Assembly: GCA_934371505.1 (NCBI GenBank)
Contig: CAKRNW010000121.1
Span: 1 to 5,724, forward strand
Direction: 5' to 3'
Length of the DNA: 5,724 bases
Source of the DNA: an uncultured Lachnospiraceae bacterium
Lineage (GTDB): Bacteria > Bacillota > Clostridia > Lachnospirales > Lachnospiraceae
Under the pieces are notes generated by a model. The model did not search any database. It was not told the DNA's origin and saw only the letters and a list, made by a program, of their open reading frames with translations. Below are positions 1-5,638 of this stretch, in pieces. The translations under genes were made by a program, and so were the position numbers. Position 1 is the stretch's first letter. Each line of letters begins with the position of its first letter.

Positions 1-306
1 GTGGAATGGAAAAAGGATGGCTCCCTCAGTGCCCGTTCCCAGGTGGCAACTGAGGAACAAATCCAGCAGATTTCAAATTATGTAAACCAGAAAATCAAGC
101 ATATCGGAGCCGGTATTTTAAGGGGAGAGATGGCGTTAAATCCTTATGAGAAGGGGCAGCAGTCCTCCTGCACCTATTGCAGCTACAAAAATGTGTGCGG
201 CTTTGACAAACAGATGCCGGGAATGGCGATGCGGCAGTTGGAAGAACTCACCGAGGAACAAGTGTATGAAAAAATGGCAGAGGCAGAAGGGAAGGGAGAG
301 GCGTAA
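1..306 (+). CDS. addB: AddB, C-terminal end (5' truncated by window)
   Basis: This is the last 101 codons of the AddB subunit of the AddAB helicase-nuclease, which resects double-strand DNA ends and responds to Chi. The reading frame is open from base 1. The GTG at base 1 is only an internal codon, because a real AddB is over 1100 residues long. The visible part carries cysteines 57, 60 and 66 (local numbering) in a CxxCx5C arrangement (SSCTYCSYKNVCGFD). In the AddB family these are three of the four ligands of a 4Fe-4S cluster that staples the C-terminal nuclease domain; the fourth lies far upstream, outside the window. The preceding stretch (KKDGSLSARSQVATEEQ, then LNPY) also fits the AddB nuclease-domain end. 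The nuclease active site itself is not in view. The stop codon TAA (304-306) shares its last base with the addA ATG, so the two genes are almost certainly co-transcribed and translationally coupled. Confidence 0.95.
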   Translation: MEWKKDGSLSARSQVATEEQIQQISNYVNQKIKHIGAGILRGEMALNPYEKGQQSSCTYCSYKNVCGFDKQMPGMAMRQLEELTEEQVYEKMAEAEGKGEA

Positions 307-3300
307 TGCAGTTTACAGAGGAACAGCAACAGGTAATTGATTCCCGCGGGGAAAATCTGCTGGTGTCGGCGGCGGCGGGCAGTGGTAAGACGGCGGTTCT
401 GGTAGAGCGGATTTTGCAGCGCATCCTGGAAGAAACGGAACCGGTGGACATCGACCGGATGTTGATTGTGACCTTTACCAACGCGGCGGCGGCAGAAATG
501 CGGGAGCGAATCAGCCTCGCCATCAGCAAAGCGCTGGAGGAACATCCCGACAGTGTCCATTTGCAACGTCAGTCCACGCTGGTACACAGCGCCCAGATTA
601 TGACCATTGACAGTTTCTGCCTGTTTATCATCCGCAACAATTTTAACGATATCGGCTTAGACCCGGCGTTCCGCGTGGCGGACGAGGGTGAGGTGCGCCT
701 TTTGGAGGAGGACACCATGGCGCAGCTTTTGGAGGAGGAATTTGCCGAAGGGCGGGAACCCTTTTTAAACTGCGTGGAGACCTACAGCACCAACGGGCGG
801 GAACAGGCGTTGGAGGAATGTATCAGCGGACTTTACCACTATGCCCTCAGCGACCCGTTTCCGGAGGCATGGCTGGAGCGTTGTAAAAAAGATTATGAAA
901 TCCACACGGTAGAGGAACTGGAACAAAGCAGCTTTGCCCGTCTTGCAAAAGAGTTTGGGGCGCTGACCGTAGCCGGATGCCGGGAGCAGATCCAGGGGGC
1001 ACTGGCGCTTTGCAACCGCCCGGATGGACCCTATATGTACGGGGAGGCGTTGGAACAGGATTTGGAACTGCTGGAGCGCCTGGAAAAATGCGATTCTGTG
1101 GGAACCTGGCACTCTACTCTGGGGGGCATGGCATTTAAAACCCTTTCTTCCAAAAAGGATTCCTCGGTGAATCCGGGACTACGGGAGCAGGCGAAGGAAC
1201 TGCGGAACCAGTGCAAGGCATCCTTGCAGGATTTGCGGGACAAATACTTTGCCAAAGAGTCAAAGCAGGTGGTGGAGCAGTGCGAGCTGTGCAGTCCGGC
1301 GGTGAGGGAACTGTTAGACTTAAGCCTGAAATTCAAGGCGGCGATGGATGCGAAAAAGCGGGAACGGGGTATCCTGGATTTCAGCGACATGGAGCATCTG
1401 GCACTGGAAATCCTGGTGGAACGGAAGGAGACAGAGGGGGGAACGGTGGAAATCCTGCCCTCCAAAACTGCGGAGGACTACCGGGATTTCTATGAGGAAA
1501 TTATGATTGACGAGTACCAGGACTCCAACCTGGTGCAGGAATATCTCCTTGGCAGCATCGCCAAAGAGAACAACCGGTTCATGGTGGGGGATGTGAAACA
1601 GAGCATTTACAAATTCCGCCAGGCAAGACCGGAACTCTTTCTGGAAAAAATGAAGGTTTATGGCGCGGCGGAGGAAACAAGCCAGAATCGGATGATTAGT
1701 TTACATAAGAATTTCCGTAGCAGGGCAGAGGTATTGGATGCCGTGAATTTCTGTTTTGACAAAATCATGGCACCTGAGGTGGGAGGCATCGATTACACCG
1801 AGGCGGAGGCACTGTATCTGGGAGCCGGCTATCCCGAAGGAACGGAGGCTGAAACCTACGCCACCGAGGTGCTTCTGGTGCCTAAGGCATCGGAGGAAGA
1901 ACAGGAGGATTTGGACAGCCGGGAAAAAGAGGCGGCGGTTATTGCGGGAAAAATCCGGGAGATGGTGGGGCATTTCCCGGTGACGGACAAGGAGACGGGG
2001 CAGCTGCGCCCTGCCAGGTATCGGGATATGGTGATTTTGCTCCGCAGTGGCACCGGCTACGAGGATGCCCTGCGCACCATTCTGGAGCAGGAGGGGATTC
2101 CTGCCTATATCACCAGCAAGACCGGCTATTTTATGACCACGGAAATCCGTACCATTTTGCAGGTGCTTCGGGTGTGGGATAATCCTTTACAGGACATTCC
2201 GCTGTATGGCGTGCTGACCTCTGTGTTTGCCGGTTTTTCCGAGGAGGAGATTGCCCAGATTCGCGGCATCACCACACCACCGAAGGGACGGCGCAAGGTA
2301 GCTTTGTACGAAAGCCTGAAACGCTATGTGGAACTGGGAGAGGAAACCGGAGCAGAGGCAGAGAAGGAAAACGGGGGCAGAGAATCAGTAGATACTGGGG
2401 CGGTAAGTGGAGAGCAGACGGGTGCGGCATGGAATCCAGAACTGGCAGAAAAAGTGTCAGACTTCCTGCAATGGCTGGCTCTGTGGCGGGAGCGCACCAC
2501 CTACATGCCCATCCATGAACTATTACAGACCCTGTTCCGGGAAAGCCATTATCTCCAATATGTGACGGCCTTGCCTGCGGGGGAGAAACGCCGTGCCAAT
2601 GTGGAACTTCTCATGGAGAAAGCCAACGCCTTTGAGAAAACCAGCTTTTACGGGCTGTTCCATTTCATCCGCTATCTGGAAAAAATCGAGAAGTACCAGG
2701 TGGATTACGGCGAGGCGGAGATATTGGATGAGAACGCGGATTTGGTTCGCATTATGACCATCCATAAAAGTAAGGGACTGGAATTTCCCATCTGTTTCGT
2801 AGCGGGACTTTCCAAGCGGTTCAACCTGCGGGACACCACGAAAATGCTCCTCACCGACCCGGACATGGGAGTGGGAACGGACGCGGTGGATTTGGAGCGG
2901 CGCACCTTCCAGAAAACGATGCGGAAATCGGTAATGGCGGCGAAAATGCAGATAGACTCCCTGGGGGAGGAACTCCGGGTGCTGTATGTGGCGATGACCC
3001 GTGCCAAAGAAAAGCTGATTCTCACCGGAATCGTGGAGGGGCAGGACAAGTGGAAAAAGCAGCTTGCCAAAGCAGTACAGGGAGCGGAAACGGAAGGAAA
3101 ATTAAACTTTCAGACCCTGACGAAGGCATCCTGCTTTCTGGATTATCTGCTTCCGGTGCTTTGCACCCATCCCGCCTTTGCAGGGATTTTGCAGGAGGCA
3201 GAGCTGGAACTGCCCGGTGGTGCTGTCACGGAGGATGGAGCATTTCCCAAACTTACCGTGAAAGTGATGGATATGCCGGAGCTTGCCGCTCAGGAGGTGA

Positions 3301-4133
3301 ACCGGGAACTGACCCGGCTGGAAGAACGGACAGCCTTGCAGGATGTGGTCCGTGGGAAAACGGAATTATCCGGACAGGAACAGCAGCTATTGGAAGAACT
3401 GCGCACCCGCTTTGACTGGAATTACCCCCATGCGAATCTTGCCAACCTTTATACCAAAACCACGGTATCGGAATTGAAAAAGGCGGCAATGTCTGCGCTG
3501 GCAGAAAAGGAGGACGAGTCCTTCCATGCCTTCAAAGAGGAAGAAATCGTTCCCTATGTGCCCGGATTTATGCGGCAAGAGGAGAAGGTAAGCGGCACCA
3601 CCAGAGGAAGTGCCTTCCATAAGGTGCTGGAGCTGCTGCCTCTTACGGATTTTCTGGAACTGATGGAGCAGGGGGATTTACAGAAACTGCAGGCAGCGGT
3701 GGTACAGACGATGGATGCATTGGCGACGGATGGAAAGTTGACCAGAGAGTTCCGGGAGGCGGTGAACCCCGGAAAGATTGCTCATTTTCTCCAAAGCAGA
3801 CTGGCATTGCTCATGGCACAGGCGCAGAAACGGGGACAGCTTTACCGGGAGCAGCCCTTTGTGCTTGGTGTCCCGGCAGACCGTCTGGGGGCAGAATTTC
3901 CCCATGAGGAGATGGTGCTGGTGCAGGGAATCATCGATGTGTGCTTTGAGGAGGATGGAAAGATGATTCTCGCCGACTACAAGACGGATGTGGTGGAACG
4001 GCCGGTGGAACTGGTGGAACGCTACCGCACCCAGCTTGCCTACTATACGGAGGCACTGGAACGCCTGATGGGCAAAGAAGTGGCAGAGCAGATTATCTAT
4101 TCCTTTCATTTTGAAAAGGAGATTTTGCTGTAA
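306..4133 (+). CDS. addA: AddA, ATP-dependent helicase/nuclease subunit A
   Basis: Complete 1275-residue AddA, a UvrD/Rep-type (SF1A) 3'-5' helicase fused to a RecB-family nuclease; with AddB it processes double-strand breaks. Helicase motifs appear in order: Q-motif (EEQQQVID, residues 5-12), Walker A (AAAGSGKT, 22-29), motif Ia (VTFTNAAAAEM, near 54), Walker B (DEYQDS, 402-407), motif III (GDVKQSIYKFR, 428-438), motif IV (HKNFRSR, 467-473), motif V (TIHKSKGLEFP, 818-828) and motif VI (LYVAMTRAKEK, 893-903). The nuclease domain has His1105 (GSAFHKVLE), Asp1211 (GIIDV), Asp1224 and Lys1226 (ADYKTD), and Gln1243/Tyr1247 (QLAYY), so it looks catalytically intact. The length is slightly above that of Bacillus AddA. 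An acidic, Gly/Glu-rich low-complexity stretch at about residues 678-715 probably accounts for part of this. The start is set by GGGAG at 294-298, seven bases before the ATG, and by the one-base overlap with addB. No frameshift is seen. Confidence 0.98.
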   Translation: MQFTEEQQQVIDSRGENLLVSAAAGSGKTAVLVERILQRILEETEPVDIDRMLIVTFTNAAAAEMRERISLAISKALEEHPDSVHLQRQSTLVHSAQIMTIDSFCLFIIRNNFNDIGLDPAFRVADEGEVRLLEEDTMAQLLEEEFAEGREPFLNCVETYSTNGREQALEECISGLYHYALSDPFPEAWLERCKKDYEIHTVEELEQSSFARLAKEFGALTVAGCREQIQGALALCNRPDGPYMYGEALEQDLELLERLEKCDSVGTWHSTLGGMAFKTLSSKKDSSVNPGLREQAKELRNQCKASLQDLRDKYFAKESKQVVEQCELCSPAVRELLDLSLKFKAAMDAKKRERGILDFSDMEHLALEILVERKETEGGTVEILPSKTAEDYRDFYEEIMIDEYQDSNLVQEYLLGSIAKENNRFMVGDVKQSIYKFRQARPELFLEKMKVYGAAEETSQNRMISLHKNFRSRAEVLDAVNFCFDKIMAPEVGGIDYTEAEALYLGAGYPEGTEAETYATEVLLVPKASEEEQEDLDSREKEAAVIAGKIREMVGHFPVTDKETGQLRPARYRDMVILLRSGTGYEDALRTILEQEGIPAYITSKTGYFMTTEIRTILQVLRVWDNPLQDIPLYGVLTSVFAGFSEEEIAQIRGITTPPKGRRKVALYESLKRYVELGEETGAEAEKENGGRESVDTGAVSGEQTGAAWNPELAEKVSDFLQWLALWRERTTYMPIHELLQTLFRESHYLQYVTALPAGEKRRANVELLMEKANAFEKTSFYGLFHFIRYLEKIEKYQVDYGEAEILDENADLVRIMTIHKSKGLEFPICFVAGLSKRFNLRDTTKMLLTDPDMGVGTDAVDLERRTFQKTMRKSVMAAKMQIDSLGEELRVLYVAMTRAKEKLILTGIVEGQDKWKKQLAKAVQGAETEGKLNFQTLTKASCFLDYLLPVLCTHPAFAGILQEAELELPGGAVTEDGAFPKLTVKVMDMPELAAQEVNRELTRLEERTALQDVVRGKTELSGQEQQLLEELRTRFDWNYPHANLANLYTKTTVSELKKAAMSALAEKEDESFHAFKEEEIVPYVPGFMRQEEKVSGTTRGSAFHKVLELLPLTDFLELMEQGDLQKLQAAVVQTMDALATDGKLTREFREAVNPGKIAHFLQSRLALLMAQAQKRGQLYREQPFVLGVPADRLGAEFPHEEMVLVQGIIDVCFEEDGKMILADYKTDVVERPVELVERYRTQLAYYTEALERLMGKEVAEQIIYSFHFEKEILL

Positions 4134-4469
4134 CGGACGAATCTTGGCATCTCCACCTTCTGAGATTCCTTTAAAATGCAGGGGAAACCTATAAGCGTGG
4201 ACATGCTGGGATTCTTATGGGCTGCTTGGAGTCCAATGAAACGATGCCTTACCCATAAGGACAGATTTATGGTGACTTTTATAGGTCTTCAAAAGGACAT
4301 TTGGGCTGGAAATAGCGGATTTTTTTGCAAATTTGACTCATAAGAATGGCACTATCTGGTACTTATAGGTAGAGGCTGCGCAATTCTTCCGGAAAAACAC
4401 CCATAAGATACGATCTTTATCATGGCTTATGGGTTTCGAAGAAATTATAGGCTTTTTTTACGGCTTAAG
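4134..4469. other. Non-coding intergenic stretch after addA
   Basis: About 336 bases without a convincing gene in either strand. No strong terminator follows addA directly. GAATCT (4139-4144) and AGATTC (4163-4168) could form a weak stem around a TGG/CCA inner pair, but no U-tract follows. The rest is dominated by the octamer array annotated separately (4188-4451), plus two T7 runs (near 4320-4326 and 4453-4459). This could be a long addA 3' UTR, a separate non-coding RNA, or a protein-binding region; the sequence alone does not decide. Confidence 0.7.
4188..4451. repeat. Array of alternating octamers CCYATAAG / CTTATRGG
   Basis: Ten copies or near-copies of one octamer lie within 264 bases. 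Forward copies (CCYATAAG type) start at 4188, 4252, 4337 and 4400. Inverted copies (CTTATRGG type) start at 4214, 4266 (degenerate, TTTATGGT), 4278, 4362, 4426 and 4444. Four forward/inverted dyads share the same geometry: 4188/4214, 4252/4278, 4337/4362 and 4400/4426, with offsets of 26, 26, 25 and 26 bases. Dyad starts are 64, 85 and 63 bases apart. I did not notice other copies elsewhere in the window by eye. The octamers could be stems of a structured RNA or binding sites for a dyad-recognising protein. I do not recognise the element as a named family. Confidence 0.75.
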
Positions 4470-4509
4470 AATGACATTTTATTTGATGATCATCAAATAA
4501 AATGTCATT
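4470..4509. terminator. Perfect 40-bp palindrome, possible bidirectional terminator
   Basis: Two 20-base arms, beginning AATGACATTTTATTTG and meeting at a central TGATCA, are exact reverse complements with no spacer. As RNA the stem extends outward by a G-U and two A-U pairs (4467-4469 with 4510-4512). Five T's (4508-4512) close the right side and an A-rich stretch the left, so it could terminate transcription from both sides. It would end addAB read-through just before the thiT promoter at 4531. The stem is very AT-rich for a terminator, so a cruciform or a protein site is the alternative. Confidence 0.5.
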
Positions 4510-4530
4510 TTTCTGATACACCGGAATAGC

Positions 4531-4559
4531 TTGACAGCTCCACCTATGTTTTGTATAGT
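4531..4559 (+). promoter_or_regulatory. Sigma-A promoter of thiT
   Basis: A perfect -35 box TTGACA (4531-4536) is followed, after exactly 17 bases, by a -10 box TATAGT (4554-4559; 5 of 6 to consensus). The start of transcription should be near 4565-4567, just ahead of the TPP aptamer. This gives thiT its own promoter, independent of addAB, with a leader of about 240 nt. Confidence 0.85.
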
Positions 4560-4573
4560 AGGGAAGAACCAAT

Positions 4574-4647
4574 ACTTGCTGGGGGTGCTACGGCTGAGAT
4601 TTTACCCTTATCATCTGACCCGGATAATACCGGCGTAGAGAAGCAGT
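4574..4647 (+). promoter_or_regulatory. TPP riboswitch aptamer (THI-box)
   Basis: Senses thiamine pyrophosphate in the thiT leader. The conserved blocks are all present in order: GGGGGTGC (4581-4588), CTGAGA (4594-4599), ACCC (4604-4607), CTGACCCGGATAATACC (4615-4631) and GCGTAG (4633-4638; the family usually continues GGAA, here AGAA). P2 can be drawn as GGGT 4583-4586 with ACCC 4604-4607. P5 is CCGG 4620-4623 with CCGG 4630-4633. P1 is TGCT 4577-4580 with AGCA 4642-4645. P3 is reduced to about two pairs capped by TACG, a compact form of this variable arm. In this family, ligand binding stabilises P1 and turns the downstream gene off. The thiamine transporter gene downstream agrees with the call. 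Confidence 0.96.
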
Positions 4648-4656
4648 CTCAAATTA

Positions 4657-4756
4657 CTGTATAGTGACAAGGTGTAATCAAGATGTCACTATGCGGATAG
4701 AAAGCCTACAGAGAATTTGCATTGCAGATTCTCCAGAGCTGCTGACATACAGCAGC
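4657..4756 (+). other. Linker with three consecutive hairpins between aptamer and expression platform
   Basis: Hairpin A: 4657-4669 with 4684-4696. It has a perfect 9-bp core (ATAGTGACA/TGTCACTAT) plus four outer pairs including two G-U, and a 14-nt loop. Hairpin B: GAGAATTTGC (4711-4720) with GCAGATTCTC (4724-4733). It has 10 pairs including one U-G, and a 3-nt loop. Hairpin C: GCTGCTG (4738-4744) with CAGCAGC (4750-4756). It is a perfect 7-bp stem with a 5-nt loop. None is followed by a U-tract, so they are not terminators themselves. They probably shape the leader RNA; hairpin C competes with an alternative pairing described in the findings. Confidence 0.75.
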
Positions 4757-4762
4757 CTGCAC

Positions 4763-4807
4763 TCCTCCGGTATGATGTTCAATAATCATATTCCAGGAGG
4801 ATTTTTT
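4763..4807 (+). terminator. Terminator-like hairpin that also sequesters the thiT Shine-Dalgarno site
   Basis: TCCTCC (4763-4768) pairs with GGAGGA (4796-4801). The stem continues with GG 4769-4770 to CC 4793-4794 (A4795 bulged) and TATGAT 4771-4776 to ATCATA 4785-4790 (TT bulged), closing an 8-nt loop. Six T's (4802-4807) follow at once and run into the ATG at 4808. The 3' arm contains the whole core of the AGGAGG ribosome site (4795-4800), seven bases from the start. The one hairpin therefore can stop transcription before the coding region and block initiation on any read-through transcript. This fits the OFF state of the upstream TPP riboswitch. Confidence 0.8.
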
Positions 4808-5356
4808 ATGCAAAAGATCAAAACCAAACCAATCGTATTTTCCGCCATGGCTATTGCACTGGCAACCGTAATTGCTACGGTTATCAAACTGCCCAGCCTG
4901 CCCAATGGTGGTTCGGTAACTCTGTTCAGTATGCTGATTATCTGTCTGGTAGGCTACTGGTACGGACCCGTAACCGGCATCATCGCCGCAGTGGCTTATG
5001 GTGTGTTACAGTTTATCACAGGCCCCTATGTGGTACATCCGCTCCAGGTACTGTTGGACTATCCGCTGGCATTCGGCGCACTGGGACTGTCCGGTTTCTT
5101 CTATAAAAAGAAAAACGGTCTGGTTATCGGCTACATCGTAGGTGTATGCGGACGTTTCGTGATGCACATGATTTCCGGTCTGATTTTTTACACCGAGTAT
5201 GTAGGAGATGCCCATGGAAACCTGGTAGCAATCTGGGGTTCCACTGTATACAATATGAGTTATATTGTGCCGGAGATGGTGCTGACTCTGATTCTGCTGG
5301 CAATTCCTGCAGTAAGAAAAGCGATGGAGCGCATCAAACAGATGGCAACGGAATAA
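4808..5356 (+). CDS. thiT: ThiT, thiamine-binding S component of an ECF transporter
   Basis: Encodes a 182-residue integral membrane protein of the ThiT/YuaJ family, which captures thiamine and hands it to a shared ECF energising module (EcfA, EcfA', EcfT; not in this window). About six hydrophobic segments are visible, near residues 9-26, 37-53, 55-72, 81-99, 105-125 and 151-170. Family-typical motifs are HPLQVLLDYPLAFGALGLSG (77-96), CGRFVMHMISGLIFYTEY (114-131) and YNMSYIVPE (148-156); the latter two regions bear the aromatic and polar residues that line the thiamine pocket in the family. A basic C-terminal tail follows (RKAMERIKQ). The start at 4808 is set by AGGAGG at 4795-4800 and by the usual family length. 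The frame is open back to 4664, but that extension would run through riboswitch hairpins and is not protein-like. Expression should fall when TPP is abundant. Confidence 0.96.
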   Translation: MQKIKTKPIVFSAMAIALATVIATVIKLPSLPNGGSVTLFSMLIICLVGYWYGPVTGIIAAVAYGVLQFITGPYVVHPLQVLLDYPLAFGALGLSGFFYKKKNGLVIGYIVGVCGRFVMHMISGLIFYTEYVGDAHGNLVAIWGSTVYNMSYIVPEMVLTLILLAIPAVRKAMERIKQMATE

Positions 5357-5366
5357 GACATATTAT

Positions 5367-5395
5367 TTGACAAAGTAAATCCACTCCGTTAAAAT
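5367..5395 (+). promoter_or_regulatory. Near-consensus promoter downstream of thiT
   Basis: TTGACA (5367-5372) and TAAAAT (5390-5395; 5 of 6) are separated by exactly 17 bases. A start near 5402 would give a transcript that meets the strong terminator at 5438-5485 after about 84 nt. A GGAGG (5409-5413) follows, but no ATG, GTG or TTG sits at a usable distance. The site is as good as the thiT promoter on paper but has no obvious gene to drive. Confidence 0.55.
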
Positions 5396-5401
5396 AGCAT
5401 T

Positions 5402-5485
5402 GTTCATCGGAGGCAATCATTCATAATTAAGAAATGTAGCCGGATAAGATGCAGGCCGAGACGCCTGTGCCTTATCCGGCTTTTT
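5402..5485 (+). ncRNA. Possible small RNA between promoter and terminator
   Basis: Defined only by its ends: the promoter at 5367-5395 and the terminator at 5438-5485. The body would be a mostly single-stranded 5' part of about 36 nt, carrying an exposed GGAGG (5409-5413), and a long terminator stem. After GGAGG the first frame at normal spacing reads ATT CAT AAT TAA, so no peptide is encoded with a standard start codon. The boundaries are approximate. The alternative is a dead promoter left from a deleted gene, with the terminator belonging to thiT. Confidence 0.3.
5438..5485 (+). terminator. Strong intrinsic terminator after thiT
   Basis: AGCCGGATAAG (5438-5448) is perfectly complementary to CTTATCCGGCT (5471-5481). 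After a single A-C mismatch the stem continues with eight more pairs (5450-5456 region with 5463-5469, including two G-U) to a 6-nt loop. Five T's (5481-5485) follow. It should end transcripts from the thiT promoter and from the promoter at 5367. Confidence 0.92.
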
Positions 5486-5572
5486 GCAAAAGACCCGGAG
5501 GTGGTTCTGGCATCTGCCCAGTACCTGAAATCGTATGCCATCGACTGTCTGCTCACCTCTTTCCTGTTCTTC
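5483..5572 (+). pseudogene. Fragment of a MATE-family efflux transporter gene
   Basis: About 30 codons translate to FAKDPEVVLASAQYLKSYAI followed by DCLLTSFLFF. This matches the MATE (NorM-like) pattern of a short loop with DPEV, then YL.. and the start of a membrane helix, as I know it from Clostridia MATE proteins. The similarity stops around 5572, where a membrane helix and a glycine-rich loop should continue, and changes to AT-rich promoter sequence. No start codon or upstream MATE sequence is present; the left edge coincides with the terminator T-run. It is best read as a gene remnant left by deletion. The identification is from memory of the family, not a search. Confidence 0.55.
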
Positions 5573-5574
5573 CT

Positions 5575-5604
5575 TTGTACAAATCGTGCTGTGTATGGTA
5601 TATT
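5575..5604 (+). promoter_or_regulatory. Extended -10 promoter of the HAD gene
   Basis: TTGTAC (5575-5580; 4 of 6) and TATATT (5599-5604; 5 of 6) are spaced 18 bases apart. TGG directly precedes the -10 box (5596-5598), giving an extended -10 (TGn) element that can offset the weaker -35. The transcript would start near 5611, about 28 nt before the HAD start codon. Confidence 0.5.
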
Positions 5605-5638
5605 TGATTTATATGGAAAGAAAGAGAAAGGGCAGAGA

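Noticed and set aside
1..3. GTG at the first base as a start codon for a small 101-aa protein
   Set aside because: The protein matches the far C-terminus of AddB and the frame is open at the window edge, so the gene simply begins upstream.
183..4109. Open frames on the minus strand and in other + frames inside addA
   Set aside because: They overlap a gene with complete helicase and nuclease motifs, and their translations show no recognisable domain or ribosome site.
4139..4168. Terminator directly after addA
   Set aside because: The stem is only six pairs with a weak inner TGG/CCA and is not followed by a U-tract.
4334..4365. Promoter in the octamer array (TTGACT with a downstream TACTTA)
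   Set aside because: The spacing is about 20 bases and the -10 match is poor; the bases are better explained as part of the octamer dyad.
4188..4451. CRISPR array
   Set aside because: The repeats are only 8 bases long, alternate in orientation, and have unequal spacing; no cas gene is near.
4664..4807. N-terminal extension of thiT by 48 codons from an ATG at 4664
   Set aside because: It lies in riboswitch linker hairpins and the ribosome-site hairpin, lacks a ribosome site of its own, and makes the protein longer than the family; ATG 4808 has AGGAGG at ideal spacing.
5393..5638. Long in-frame N-terminal extension of the HAD gene (no stop from 5393 onward)
   Set aside because: HAD proteins start a few residues before the DLDGT motif. 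The extension has no good start, crosses a terminator, and includes MATE-like sequence; the openness is explained by the coding remnant and chance.
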